Shown here: piece by piece, positions 1 to 7,739 of the stretch | How positions within the stretch are numbered: position 1 is the first letter of the stretch | Layout: the number at the start of each line of letters is the position of its first letter | Origin: Streptomyces sp. ERV7 | GTDB taxonomy: Bacteria; Actinomycetota; Actinomycetes; Streptomycetales; Streptomycetaceae | Direction of reading: 5' to 3' | DNA: 64,000 nucleotides | NCBI RefSeq assembly: GCF_001653515.1 | Contig: NZ_LYOY01000001.1 | Coordinates: forward strand, 1,054,001 to 1,118,000 | Notes under the pieces: generated by a model | Database searches by the model: none | What the model saw: the letters and a program-made list of their open reading frames with translations, nothing else | Told to the model about the DNA's origin: nothing | Made by a program: the position numbers and the translations under genes

Positions 1-330
1 GCCCAGCAGGGCGTAGTGCAGGAGTGGATCGCTGACGCGCGGGTGGCGGTGGAGCAGCTGCGGCTGCTCGTCCTGAAGACCGCCTGGCTGATGGACACCG
101 TGGGCAACCGCGGCGCCCACACCGAGATCCAGGCCATCAAGATCGCCACACCCCGGACGGTCCTCGACATCATCGACAGGGCCGTCCAGACGCACGGCGC
201 GGGCGGGGTGAGCCAGGACTTCCCGCTCGCCGAACTGTGGGCGGCGGCGCGGACCCTGCGCATCGCCGACGGTCCCGACGAGGTCCACCAGCGCTCGCTG
301 GCCCGCCGGGAGCTGAAGAAGTACCTGTAG
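1..330 (+). CDS. acyl-CoA dehydrogenase, C-terminal part (gene begins left of window)
   Basis: The frame is open from base 1 and stops at 328-330, so only the last 109 codons are visible. The residues match the C-terminal helical bundle of acyl-CoA dehydrogenases: a helix with RVAVEQLRLLVLKTAWLMD, then AIKIATPRTV, and the motif QTHGAGGVSQDFPLAELWAAARTLRIADGPDEVH, split here only for description, where the late glycine loop contacts FAD of the partner subunit. This would be an FAD enzyme making 2-enoyl-CoA from acyl-CoA, passing electrons to ETF. It ends six bases before the stop of the convergent TetR gene. The substrate cannot be told from this fragment; the ACAD10/11-like subgroup is my guess from the GADEVH-type ending. 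Confidence 0.85.
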   Translation, partial: AQQGVVQEWIADARVAVEQLRLLVLKTAWLMDTVGNRGAHTEIQAIKIATPRTVLDIIDRAVQTHGAGGVSQDFPLAELWAAARTLRIADGPDEVHQRSLARRELKKYL

Positions 331-336
331 CCCCGG

Positions 337-930
337 TCAGGGGCGCAGCGCCCGCAGCAGCAGGTCGGCGAGGTGGTCGGCGACCTGCTGCGGGGTGAGC
401 GGCCCGTCCGGCCGGTACCAGGTGGACAGGTGGTGGACCGACCCGAAGTGGTAGTCCACCACCAGGTCGGCCGGGGTGGCCGTGGAGAAGACCCCGGCCG
501 TCTGGCCCTCCTCGACCAGGGCCCGGAACCGCTCGTGGTAGCGCCGCCGCTCGACCCGTACCTGCTTGTTCTTCTCGGGGCTGAGGTGGTGCATCGAGCG
601 GAAGAAGATGGACGCGTCGTCGAGGTTCTCGATGGTGGTGACCACCACGTCGGCGGCCGCGTCGCGCAGCCGCCGCTCGATGGGCGCGTCCGCGTCCGCG
701 AAGGCGTCGAGGCGCTCCTGCTGGAGGCGCAGCACGCGCGCGTAGACCTCCTGGAGCAGGTCCTCCTTGGAGCCGAAGTAGTGGTAGAGCGCCCCCTTGG
801 TGACGCCCGCCGCCTCCACGATCTCCTGGACCGAGGTCCTGTCGTACCCGTTCTCGGCGAAGAGGCGGGTGGCGGCGGCCAGCAGCCTCTGGGGGACGGG
901 GGTACCGCTCCCGTCCGTCGTCCTGGCCAT
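337..930 (-). CDS. TetR/AcrR-family regulator (last gene of SDR-ligase operon)
   Basis: A 197-residue protein with an N-terminal TetR helix-turn-helix at about residues 12-58 (RLLAAATRLFAENGYDRTSV, then EIVEAAGVTKGALYHYFGSK). The rest is an all-helical ligand-binding domain with YHYG-like C-terminal sequence. It lies 50 bases behind the acyl-CoA ligase on the same strand, and the SDR gene precedes that, so the three probably form one transcript. By context it is likely to sense an acyl-CoA or related ligand and repress the operon; a palindrome-like site sits before the SDR gene at 3441-3462. The start ATG at 930 is the first methionine ahead of the HTH. Ligand and target are inference. Confidence 0.88.
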   Translation of the reverse strand: MARTTDGSGTPVPQRLLAAATRLFAENGYDRTSVQEIVEAAGVTKGALYHYFGSKEDLLQEVYARVLRLQQERLDAFADADAPIERRLRDAAADVVVTTIENLDDASIFFRSMHHLSPEKNKQVRVERRRYHERFRALVEEGQTAGVFSTATPADLVVDYHFGSVHHLSTWYRPDGPLTPQQVADHLADLLLRALRP

Positions 931-979
931 GCCGTCGCCGCCTCTCTCTCGTTGGTCGCACCCGCGTTTTCACGCCGTT

Positions 980-2632
980 CTAGTGGCGGGAACGCAGTTC
1001 CCGCCTGAGGATCTTCCCACTCGCCGTCTTGGGAAGCTCCGCTAGTACCTCGACCTGCCGGGGATATTTGTACGCGGCCAGCCGTTCCTCGCAGTACGCG
1101 GAGAGCTCGCCGGGGGTGACCTCGGCGCCGGGGCGCAGACTCACGTACGCCTTGACGTTCTCTCCCCGGTACGGGTCGGGGACGCCGACGACGGCCGCCT
1201 CGCGCACCGCCGGGTGGCCGTAGAGCACGTCCTCGACCTCGCGCGGCCACACCTTGAAGCCGGACGCGTTGATCATGTCCTTCTTGCGGTCGACGACGTA
1301 GAGCCAGCCGTCCCGGTCCATGAACCCGATGTCGCCGGTGCGCAGTTCGCCGTCCGGGAAGGTCTCGGCGGTGGCCTCGGGGCGGCGCCAGTAGCCGGGC
1401 ACGACCTGCGGGCCGCGCACCACGATCTCGCCCTGCTCCCCGAGGCCCACCTCCTCGCCCTCCTCGTCGAGGATCCGTACGACCGTCTCGGGGCCGGGCA
1501 GGCCGACCGAGAGCGTGCCCGAGACCGGGTCGACCGGGGCCTCGCGCTCCGGCGGCACCGAGGCGCAGGGCGCGGTGCACTCGGTCAGCCCGTAGCCGTT
1601 GCGCAGATACGGGCCGAAGGCGTCCCGGAACTTCTCCACCAGTGCGGGCGGCACCGGCGCGCCGCCCGAGGAGATCACCCGGAAGGAGTCGAAGTGCTCG
1701 CGGGTGACGCCGGGGGCCGCCGCGAGGGCCATGAACGCGGTGGAGGGGCCCACGGTGTAGGCCGGGCGGTGCTCGGCGAAGGCGTCGAGGACCACGCCGG
1801 GGTGGAAGCGGTAGGCCAGGATCAGGGTGCCCGCGTTGGCGACGCACGCGGCGAGCTGGCAGACCATGCCGGTGATGTGGAAGAGCGGGGCCAGCGCGAA
1901 GTAGCCCGCGCCCTCGGCTATCGGGTGGCCGGTGCGCTGGCGCTCGGCGTTGTAGGTGATGCCCCGGTGGGTGTTCATGGCGCCCTTGGGGGTGCCGCTG
2001 GTCCCCGAGGTGTAGCTGATCAACGCCGTGGCGTCGGGGGCGGGTTCGCGTCCGCCCGGGGCCGGCAGGCCCTGCCGGGCGACGGCCAGCAGGTCGTCGG
2101 TGTCGGCGGGACGGGGCAGCCGCTCGAAGGCGAGCACGCGCGCGTCGTCGCGGCTCTGCAGGTCCAGCTCGCAGGCGGTGAGCGCGATCCGGACGGGCGA
2201 GCCGGCGGCGGTGTCCCGCAGATACGCCTCCCAGGCGCGGTCGGAGCAGATGAGCGCGGTGACCTCGGCATCGCCCAGGACGTGTCCGACCTCGGCCGAC
2301 TTGTACATCGGGTTGAGCGGGACGACGGTCGCGCCCGCCTTCCAGGCGCCGAGCAGCGCGATCACGAAGTGCGGGGTGTTCTGGAGCATGATCGCGACCC
2401 GGTCGCCCGGCTGGAGGCCCCGGGCGGCGAGGTGGCCGGCCACGGAGTCGGAGAGCGCGTCGGTCTCGCGGTAGGTGAGCCGCCCGTCGAAGTAGGCGAG
2501 CGCGGTGCGGTCGGGGGCGCGCAGCACGGCGGCGCGGAAGGCGTGCACCACACTGGCGGGCGGGCTGACCGGTGCCCGCTGGGCCTCGGTGAGCTGCCCG
2601 AGCCAGGGCTTCGCCGCGTACGGGGAACTCAT
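980..2632 (-). CDS. AMP-dependent acyl-CoA synthetase (long-chain fatty acid CoA ligase type)
   Basis: A 550-residue ANL-superfamily ligase, which activates a carboxylic acid to acyl-AMP and then acyl-CoA. Visible motifs are the P-loop YTSGTSGTPKGAM (about residues 215-227), NGYGLTE (about 350), the hinge region GELRTGDIGFMDRDGWLYVVDRKKDMI (described in two parts, GELRTGDIG and DRKKDMI) and the catalytic lysine in LPKTASGKILRREL near the C-terminus. I choose ATG 2632 because its ATGA overlaps the stop of the upstream SDR gene, which implies translational coupling; an in-frame start 18 bases upstream would lie inside that gene. Substrate is probably a medium or long fatty acid, judged only from overall resemblance and the SDR/TetR neighbours. 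Confidence 0.9.
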   Translation of the reverse strand: MSSPYAAKPWLGQLTEAQRAPVSPPASVVHAFRAAVLRAPDRTALAYFDGRLTYRETDALSDSVAGHLAARGLQPGDRVAIMLQNTPHFVIALLGAWKAGATVVPLNPMYKSAEVGHVLGDAEVTALICSDRAWEAYLRDTAAGSPVRIALTACELDLQSRDDARVLAFERLPRPADTDDLLAVARQGLPAPGGREPAPDATALISYTSGTSGTPKGAMNTHRGITYNAERQRTGHPIAEGAGYFALAPLFHITGMVCQLAACVANAGTLILAYRFHPGVVLDAFAEHRPAYTVGPSTAFMALAAAPGVTREHFDSFRVISSGGAPVPPALVEKFRDAFGPYLRNGYGLTECTAPCASVPPEREAPVDPVSGTLSVGLPGPETVVRILDEEGEEVGLGEQGEIVVRGPQVVPGYWRRPEATAETFPDGELRTGDIGFMDRDGWLYVVDRKKDMINASGFKVWPREVEDVLYGHPAVREAAVVGVPDPYRGENVKAYVSLRPGAEVTPGELSAYCEERLAAYKYPRQVEVLAELPKTASGKILRRELRSRH

Positions 2633-3402
2633 GATCCGTCCGCCTCCCACTTCTGCTGGAGGAGGTTCATGGAGGTGAGCCAGCGGTCCGGATCACCGGC
2701 CCGGGCGCCGTAGTAGCCGGCCACCTCCGGGTGCGGCAGCACCAGGAACCGCTCCTCGGCCATCGCCGCGAAGAGCGCGTCGGCCACGGCCGGGGGCTCG
2801 ATGGCGGTGGGCACGAGCACCAGGTCCCCGGCCGAGCCGGTGGCGGCCAGCATGTCGGTGCGCACGCCCTGCGGGCAGATCGCGTGGACCTTCACACCCC
2901 GGTGGCGGTAGGTGAGCGAGAGCCACTCGGCGAAGGCGAGGGCGCCGTGCTTGGTGACGCTGTACGGGGCCGCGCCGATCATGGTGAGCAGCCCGGCGGC
3001 CGACACCGTCGACACGAACCGGCCGCCGCCGCGCTCCAGCCACTCGGGCAGCAGCTCGCGGGCGGCGCGGACGTGGGCCATCACATTGACGTCCCAGGCG
3101 GCCTCCCAGACGTCCTCCGGGGCGGCCTCGGAGCCGCCGGAGCCCAGGCCCGCGTTGGCGCAGTAGACGTCGATGGTCCCGCCCAGCGCCTCGCGGGCGA
3201 GCGGGACGACGCCGGAGGCGTCGCCGGGGACGGCGATCGCGCCGATCTCCTCGGCGGTCCTGCGGGCCTTGGCCTCGTCGAGGTCGTTGACGACGACGCG
3301 GGCGCCCTCCGCCGCGAATCTGCGCGCGAGCGCGGCGCCTATGCCGCCGCCCGCCCCGGTGACCACCACTGCCGCGCCCTGGACGTCCTGGACCGAACCC
3401 AT
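2629..3402 (-). CDS. SDR-family NAD(P)-dependent oxidoreductase
   Basis: A 257-residue classical short-chain dehydrogenase. It has the Rossmann glycine motif TGAGGGIGAALARRFA (about residues 15-30), NAGLG after strand 4, and the catalytic Ser and YxxxK in SAAGL...PYSVTKHGALAF (about 140-165). It is first in the operon with the acyl-CoA ligase and TetR. A role in oxidising or reducing a hydroxyacyl or keto intermediate fits the neighbours but is not proven. The ATG at 3402 follows a GGAGAGG-like sequence and starts exactly at the beginning of the family fold; longer in-frame extensions contain no family sequence. Confidence 0.88.
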   Translation of the reverse strand: MGSVQDVQGAAVVVTGAGGGIGAALARRFAAEGARVVVNDLDEAKARRTAEEIGAIAVPGDASGVVPLAREALGGTIDVYCANAGLGSGGSEAAPEDVWEAAWDVNVMAHVRAARELLPEWLERGGGRFVSTVSAAGLLTMIGAAPYSVTKHGALAFAEWLSLTYRHRGVKVHAICPQGVRTDMLAATGSAGDLVLVPTAIEPPAVADALFAAMAEERFLVLPHPEVAGYYGARAGDPDRWLTSMNLLQQKWEADGS

Positions 3403-3440
3403 CGAGAATCCGCCTCTCCGCATGCCGACTGAGGTGCAGA

Positions 3441-3462
3441 CTAACCAGTCGGTATGTACGGA
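3441..3462 (-). promoter_or_regulatory. TetR-type operator candidate upstream of the SDR operon
   Basis: On the minus strand this reads CATACCGACTGGTTAG, about 40-55 bases before the SDR start. Nearly the same core, CATACCGACCGGTAGG, lies at 24521-24540 before another minus-strand gene near another TetR gene. The shared core and its partial symmetry suggest a TetR operator. The regulator is not identified. Confidence 0.4.
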
Positions 3463-3573
3463 CGGAAGGGGCCGTCGCCAACCGTCCCGTGCGGCTCGTT
3501 CCCCGTCGCGCCCCCGCGCGCTAGCGTGCGTGGCCATGACACCGTGCGCGGCCGGGGCCGAGGGGGTACAGCG

Positions 3574-4815
3574 ATGAGCCTGTCCAGACGGGGCCTGCTG
3601 GCGGGTACGGGGACCGTGGCGGCGAGCGCGGCGGTCGTGGGCGCGGCCCCCGCCCGCCATCGCCCCGTCGCCGTGCGCACCGGCTTCGACCGGCTGGCCG
3701 CCGACGGCTACCGGGCCCTGGCGGGCCGCGGGGTCGGCGTGGTCACCAACCCCACCGGGGTGACGGCGGACGTCCGGCACATCGTGGACGTGATGCACGC
3801 CGACCCGCGCGTGAACCTGGTCGCGGTGTTCGGCCCCGAGCACGGCTTCCGGGGCACGGCCCAGGCGGGCGGCTCACAGGGGCGCTACGACGACCCGGCG
3901 ACGGGGCTCCCGGTATACGACACGTACGGCGTCAGCGGGCAGCCGCTCGCCGCCGTGTTCACCGCGTCGGGCGTGGACACGGTCGTCTTCGACATCCAGG
4001 ACGTGGGCGCGCGCTTCTACACGTACATCTGGACGCTCTACGACTGCATGGAGGCGGCCGCGCTCGCCGGGAAGCGGTTCGTGGTGCTCGACCGGCCGAA
4101 CCCGGTGACCGGCCGGGCGGCGAGCGGACCGGTGCTCGACAAGGCGTTCGCGACCTTCGTCGGGCGCGAGCCGATCGCGCAGGCGCACGGGATGACGGTG
4201 GGCGAGCTGGCCGGACTCTTCGACGCCGAGTTCCTGGGCGGGCGCGTCCGGGTGGAGACCGTACGGATGACGGGCTGGCGGCGCGAGGGTTTCTTCGACT
4301 CCACCGGGCTGCCCTGGGTCCCGCCGAGCCCCAACATGCCGACCCCCGACACGGCGCTCGTCTACGCGGGCACCTGCGTGTTCGAGGGCACCAACCTGTC
4401 CGAGGGGCGCGGCACCACCCGGCCCTTCGAACTGCTCGGCGCCGAGGGGATCGACGCGCGCTGGGCGGCCGCCGTGAACGCCCTCGATCTGCCGGGGGTC
4501 CGCTTCCGCGAGGCCTACTTCACGCCCACCTTCTCCAAGTTCCAGGGGAAGACCGTCGGCGGCGTCCAACTCCACGTCCACGACCGCGAGTCGTACGACC
4601 CGGTGCGCACCGGGATCGCGCTCCTGGTGACGGCGAAGAAGGTGTGGAGCGGCTTCGCCTGGCGGCCGGACCACTGGATCGACAAGCTCACCGGGTCGGC
4701 CACCGTCCGCACCCTGATCGACGCGGGCGCGGGCACCGACGACGTGGTGGGCGCCTGGCAGGCCGGACTCACGGCCTTCCGGGCCACGCGGGCGCGGTAT
4801 CTGCTGTACCGGTGA
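3574..4815 (+). CDS. DUF1343 / NamZ-like exo-beta-N-acetylmuramidase, exported
   Basis: A 413-residue protein of the DUF1343 family, whose characterised member NamZ (GH171) removes terminal MurNAc from peptidoglycan fragments. The N-terminus has SRRGLLAGTG followed by a hydrophobic Ala-rich stretch, a Tat-type signal peptide. Family motifs are VGVVTNPTGV, FGPEHGFRG (residues 86-94), DIQDVGARFYTYIWT, VLDRPNP and FEGTNLSEGRGTTRPFELLGA (given here as its two halves FEGTNLSEGRG and TTRPFELLGA). A GAGGGGG ribosome site at 3560-3566 supports ATG 3574. A strong hairpin follows the stop. Role inferred from the family: recycling or remodelling of cell-wall sugars outside the cell. Confidence 0.85.
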   Translation: MSLSRRGLLAGTGTVAASAAVVGAAPARHRPVAVRTGFDRLAADGYRALAGRGVGVVTNPTGVTADVRHIVDVMHADPRVNLVAVFGPEHGFRGTAQAGGSQGRYDDPATGLPVYDTYGVSGQPLAAVFTASGVDTVVFDIQDVGARFYTYIWTLYDCMEAAALAGKRFVVLDRPNPVTGRAASGPVLDKAFATFVGREPIAQAHGMTVGELAGLFDAEFLGGRVRVETVRMTGWRREGFFDSTGLPWVPPSPNMPTPDTALVYAGTCVFEGTNLSEGRGTTRPFELLGAEGIDARWAAAVNALDLPGVRFREAYFTPTFSKFQGKTVGGVQLHVHDRESYDPVRTGIALLVTAKKVWSGFAWRPDHWIDKLTGSATVRTLIDAGAGTDDVVGAWQAGLTAFRATRARYLLYR

Positions 4816-4818
4816 GGG

Positions 4819-4838
4819 CCCGGGGGAAAACCCCCGGG
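4819..4838 (+). terminator. hairpin after the NamZ-like gene
   Basis: CCCGGGGG, an AAAA loop, then CCCCCGGG: a perfect 8-bp stem starting 4 bases after the stop codon. There is no U-tract, which is usual for Streptomyces terminators. Confidence 0.55.
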
Positions 4839-4894
4839 GCGGCCGGTGGCTGGCGGGATGGGCCCGGCACCGGCCCGGCCGACAGGCTGGTGCC

Positions 4895-6220
4895 ATGCAT
4901 CTGTTCCACGACACCCACCACCGTCCGCGCCAGGCCCTGCTCCTCCTGCTCGGCCTGACGCTCGGCGCGTTCACGGCGGCCGCCCCGACCGCGAAGGCGG
5001 CCGAACCCGCCACCCCGGAGCGGCAGTTGGCGCGCTCGGCGCAGCCCCTGGACGATCTTCGGCCGCTGGGCCGAATGGTCGGCTCGGCGGACATCGTGGG
5101 CCTCGGCGAGGCGACGCACAACTCGCACGAGTTCTTCGCGGCCAAGCGACGCGTGTTCCAGTACCTCGTCGAGAAGAAGGGCTTCACCACCTTCGCCCTG
5201 GAGACGGCCTGGTCCTCGGGGATGCGCGTCAACGCCTATGTGCTGCGCGGCGAGGGCGATCCCGAGCGGATCGTGCGCGAGGAGTTCCAGAGCTCGTACG
5301 CGATGTGGGAGACCCGGGAGTACCTGGACCTGATCCGCTGGATGCGCGACTACAACCTGCACCACAGCCGCAAGGTCCAGTTCATGGGCGACGACATGGG
5401 ATACGCGGGCCCGCGGCTCTTCGACGAGGTGAGCGCGTACACCGCGAAGCACTACCCCGCGCTGCTGCCCCGGCTCACCGCCCTCTACCGGGACTCCCGG
5501 CCCACCGCGGGCGTCGGCGACACCATGAACGCCATGATCAAGCGCCCGCTCGCCGAGCGCAAGCGCCTGGCCGGCGAGCTGCGCCAGGCCTACGACCTGC
5601 TGCGGGGCCGGCGCCCGGGGCCGGACCGGACGGAGCACGCCTGGGTCCTCCAGTACGCGCGCACCCTCGCGCAGACCGGCGCCATGTGGTCGTTCGACTT
5701 CTTCGACCCGGACCAGCTCAAGGAGTCCCGGCGCTACCGGGACCGGGTGATGGCCGAGAACACCGTGTGGTGGCAGCGCCAGACCGGGCACCGGATGCTG
5801 CTCTCCGCGCACAACGGCCATGTGGCGTACGCCCCGACGCTCACCGCCGAGTACCCGAAGCTCCAGGGCGCCTACATCCGGGACGCGGTCGGGGCCGCGT
5901 ACATGAACATCGGGTTCACCTTCGGGCAGGGCTCGTTCAACGCCCTCGATCTGAACGATCCGGCCGAGCCGATCCGCGAGTTCACCGTCGGGCCGCCCGG
6001 GCCGGGCAGCAACGAGGAGGTCCTGGAGCGGGTCTCGCCGCGCGACTACTACCTCGATCTGCGCCGGGTGGCGAAGCCGGCGAAGGACTGGCTGGGCGTT
6101 TTCCGGCCGACGCGGTCCATCGGCAACTCCTGGCCCCAGGAGGACGACCAGGTGCGGCTCGGCCCCTCGTTCGACGTACTGGTGCACCTGCACCGGGTGA
6201 CGGCGGCGCACCGGCTCTGA
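4895..6220 (+). CDS. erythromycin esterase-like protein, exported
   Basis: A 441-residue protein of the Ere/succinoglycan-biosynthesis superfamily. It starts with a Sec-type signal peptide (hydrophobic ALLLLLGLTLGAFTAAAP, cleavage likely near AKA-AEP, residue 36). Family motifs: GLGEATHNSHEFF (H75 and E79 region), FALETAWS (E103), FMGDDMGY and LLSAHNGHVAY with the later catalytic histidines. In EreA/EreB/EreC these residues activate water to open the macrolactone. The many uncharacterised Streptomyces relatives need not act on macrolides, so resistance is only possible, not shown. It is a separate unit between two hairpins and is co-directional with the next hydrolase. Confidence 0.82.
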   Translation: MHLFHDTHHRPRQALLLLLGLTLGAFTAAAPTAKAAEPATPERQLARSAQPLDDLRPLGRMVGSADIVGLGEATHNSHEFFAAKRRVFQYLVEKKGFTTFALETAWSSGMRVNAYVLRGEGDPERIVREEFQSSYAMWETREYLDLIRWMRDYNLHHSRKVQFMGDDMGYAGPRLFDEVSAYTAKHYPALLPRLTALYRDSRPTAGVGDTMNAMIKRPLAERKRLAGELRQAYDLLRGRRPGPDRTEHAWVLQYARTLAQTGAMWSFDFFDPDQLKESRRYRDRVMAENTVWWQRQTGHRMLLSAHNGHVAYAPTLTAEYPKLQGAYIRDAVGAAYMNIGFTFGQGSFNALDLNDPAEPIREFTVGPPGPGSNEEVLERVSPRDYYLDLRRVAKPAKDWLGVFRPTRSIGNSWPQEDDQVRLGPSFDVLVHLHRVTAAHRL

Positions 6221-6264
6221 CCTCCCCCGATCGTGCCCGTTCTGCGATGTCCTGCGTATGGTCA

Positions 6265-6333
6265 GCCCTCCGGTCCGGCGGGACGATGTGAGGCCTCAGC
6301 CCCGCCCCATCGTCAGCGAACGGACCGGAGGGC
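6265..6333 (+). promoter_or_regulatory. 13-bp inverted repeat that pairs with the ribosome-binding site of the next gene
   Basis: GCCCTCCGGTCCG (6265-6277) and CGGACCGGAGGGC (6321-6333) are perfect reverse complements, 43 bases apart. The right arm contains the GGAGGG ribosome site for ATG 6340. In mRNA the stem would hide that site; it could equally act as a terminator for the upstream gene. Confidence 0.5.
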
Positions 6334-6339
6334 CACGCC

Positions 6340-7656
6340 ATGGCGGACATCGGAGTCGAGCCGTATCGGGAGATCACCTTCGACGCGGACGGCGACGCCG
6401 CTCCCGCGGAGCGCAGGGCCCTCGCGGATCTGGACGTCACCGATCTGGTGATGTTCTCGCACGGCTGGAACAACACCCGCTCGGTCGCAACGGCCCTGTA
6501 CCGCCGCTTCTTCGCCCCCTTCCCCGGCCTGCTGGCCGAGGCGGGCGCGGCCGGATCGGGGGTGCGCCTCGGGTACGCGGGCATCGTCTGGCCCTCCATC
6601 CGCTTCGCCGACGAGCACATCCCCGACTTCCCGCACGCCGCCCTGGCCACGGAGCCGTGCGCGGGCCTGGACCCAGCGACCGTGGACGCCCTCAAACGGG
6701 CCTTCCCCGGGCACGAGGTGACCGTCGACGCGCTGGCCCGGCTGCTCGACGAACGGCCGGACGCGGAGGAGGCATTCCGCCAGTTCGGCCTTCTCACCCG
6801 GGAGTTGGTGGCGGATGACGCGGAATCGTCTGGCTTCACGGCCGACACCGTGGACGACGGCGCGGGCGGCGCGGTGCTCCTGAGCGACGACACCCTCGGG
6901 CTGTACCGGGAGTTCACGCTCGCCCTGTCCGACACCGGTATGCGGGTCGAGGCGGGCCCGCCCGGCCCCTCGTTCTCGATCGGCCGCTCGCTCAAGCACC
7001 TGTGGGACGGCGCCAAGGAGGTGCTGCGCCAGACCACGTACTACGAGATGAAGCGCCGGTCCGGCAAGGTCGGCCAGCTCGGGCTCGGACCGCTGCTCGG
7101 TGAGCTCGCCCGGACCAGACCCGCGATGCGGATCCATCTGGTCGGGCACAGCCAGGGCGGGCGGCTGGTCGCCTTCGCGCTGAAGGGCCTGCCGGAGGGG
7201 GCGCGCAACGTCAAGTCGGTGACCCTGCTCGAAGGGGCCTTCTCGCACTACGCGTTCGCCGAGCGGCTGCCGTCCGGGCTCGGCGGTACGGGCGCGCTCG
7301 CGGCGCTCCAGCGCCGGGTGGACGGCCCGGTGGTCTCCTGCTACTCGCGCTTCGACACCGCCCTCGGGGTGATCTACCCGCTGGCGTCCAAGCTGGCCGG
7401 CGACTACCAGGGCTTGCTGGAGCTCGACCGGCGCTGGTGGGCGATCGGCCACGACGGCATCCAGTCGGTGTCCCCGTGCACCGAACTCACCCTGGCGGAG
7501 GTGCTGCGGGACGGGGTGCCCGACTCGGGCTGCGTGAGCGTCAACGCCGAGTCGGTGGTCCGAGCGGGCGGCCCGCCCTCGGGCGCCCACTCCGACATCT
7601 GCCACCCGGAACTTGCGAGGGTGGTTCTGGCGGCAGGCCGCATTGGCCGCACCTGA
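6340..7656 (+). CDS. alpha/beta-hydrolase-like protein of unknown substrate
   Basis: A 438-residue cytoplasmic-looking protein without signal peptide. VMFSHGWNN near residue 45 is an oxyanion-type HG motif, and HLVGHSQGGRLV contains the nucleophile elbow G-H-S-Q-G with Ser271. These features place it in the alpha/beta hydrolases (lipase/esterase type, distantly similar to DUF900-like proteins). The middle part, with PSFSIGRSLKHLWDG and YEMKRRSGKVGQLGLG, is typical of actinobacterial proteins of this group. GGAGGG at 6327-6332 sets ATG 6340. It is convergent with the penicillin-acylase gene. Substrate unknown. Confidence 0.7.
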   Translation: MADIGVEPYREITFDADGDAAPAERRALADLDVTDLVMFSHGWNNTRSVATALYRRFFAPFPGLLAEAGAAGSGVRLGYAGIVWPSIRFADEHIPDFPHAALATEPCAGLDPATVDALKRAFPGHEVTVDALARLLDERPDAEEAFRQFGLLTRELVADDAESSGFTADTVDDGAGGAVLLSDDTLGLYREFTLALSDTGMRVEAGPPGPSFSIGRSLKHLWDGAKEVLRQTTYYEMKRRSGKVGQLGLGPLLGELARTRPAMRIHLVGHSQGGRLVAFALKGLPEGARNVKSVTLLEGAFSHYAFAERLPSGLGGTGALAALQRRVDGPVVSCYSRFDTALGVIYPLASKLAGDYQGLLELDRRWWAIGHDGIQSVSPCTELTLAEVLRDGVPDSGCVSVNAESVVRAGGPPSGAHSDICHPELARVVLAAGRIGRT

Positions 7657-7662
7657 CGCGCG

Positions 7663-7696
7663 TCCCCGCGCCCCGTTCCCGCGAGGGGCGCGGGGA
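7663..7696. terminator. bidirectional terminator hairpin
   Basis: TCCCCGCGCCCC and GGGGCGCGGGGA form a perfect 12-bp stem around a 10-base loop, extendable outward. It lies between two convergent stops (7656 and 7740) and shares the CCCCGCGCCCC core of the repeat array at 27587-27869. Confidence 0.75.
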
Positions 7697-7739
7697 TGCG
7701 CGCGACCGGCCGCACACGGCCCGCGGCCGAACGACAGCC

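Noticed and set aside
4769..6211. Long open frame on the minus strand across the erythromycin-esterase-like gene
   Set aside because: It is Arg/Val/Gly-rich with no family sequence and lies fully opposite a gene with clear motifs and signal peptide; typical of high-GC third-position bias.
4895..6220. Firm call of macrolide resistance for the esterase-like gene
   Set aside because: The family has many members of unknown function with the same His/Glu motifs; no macrolide gene cluster or other resistance gene adjoins.
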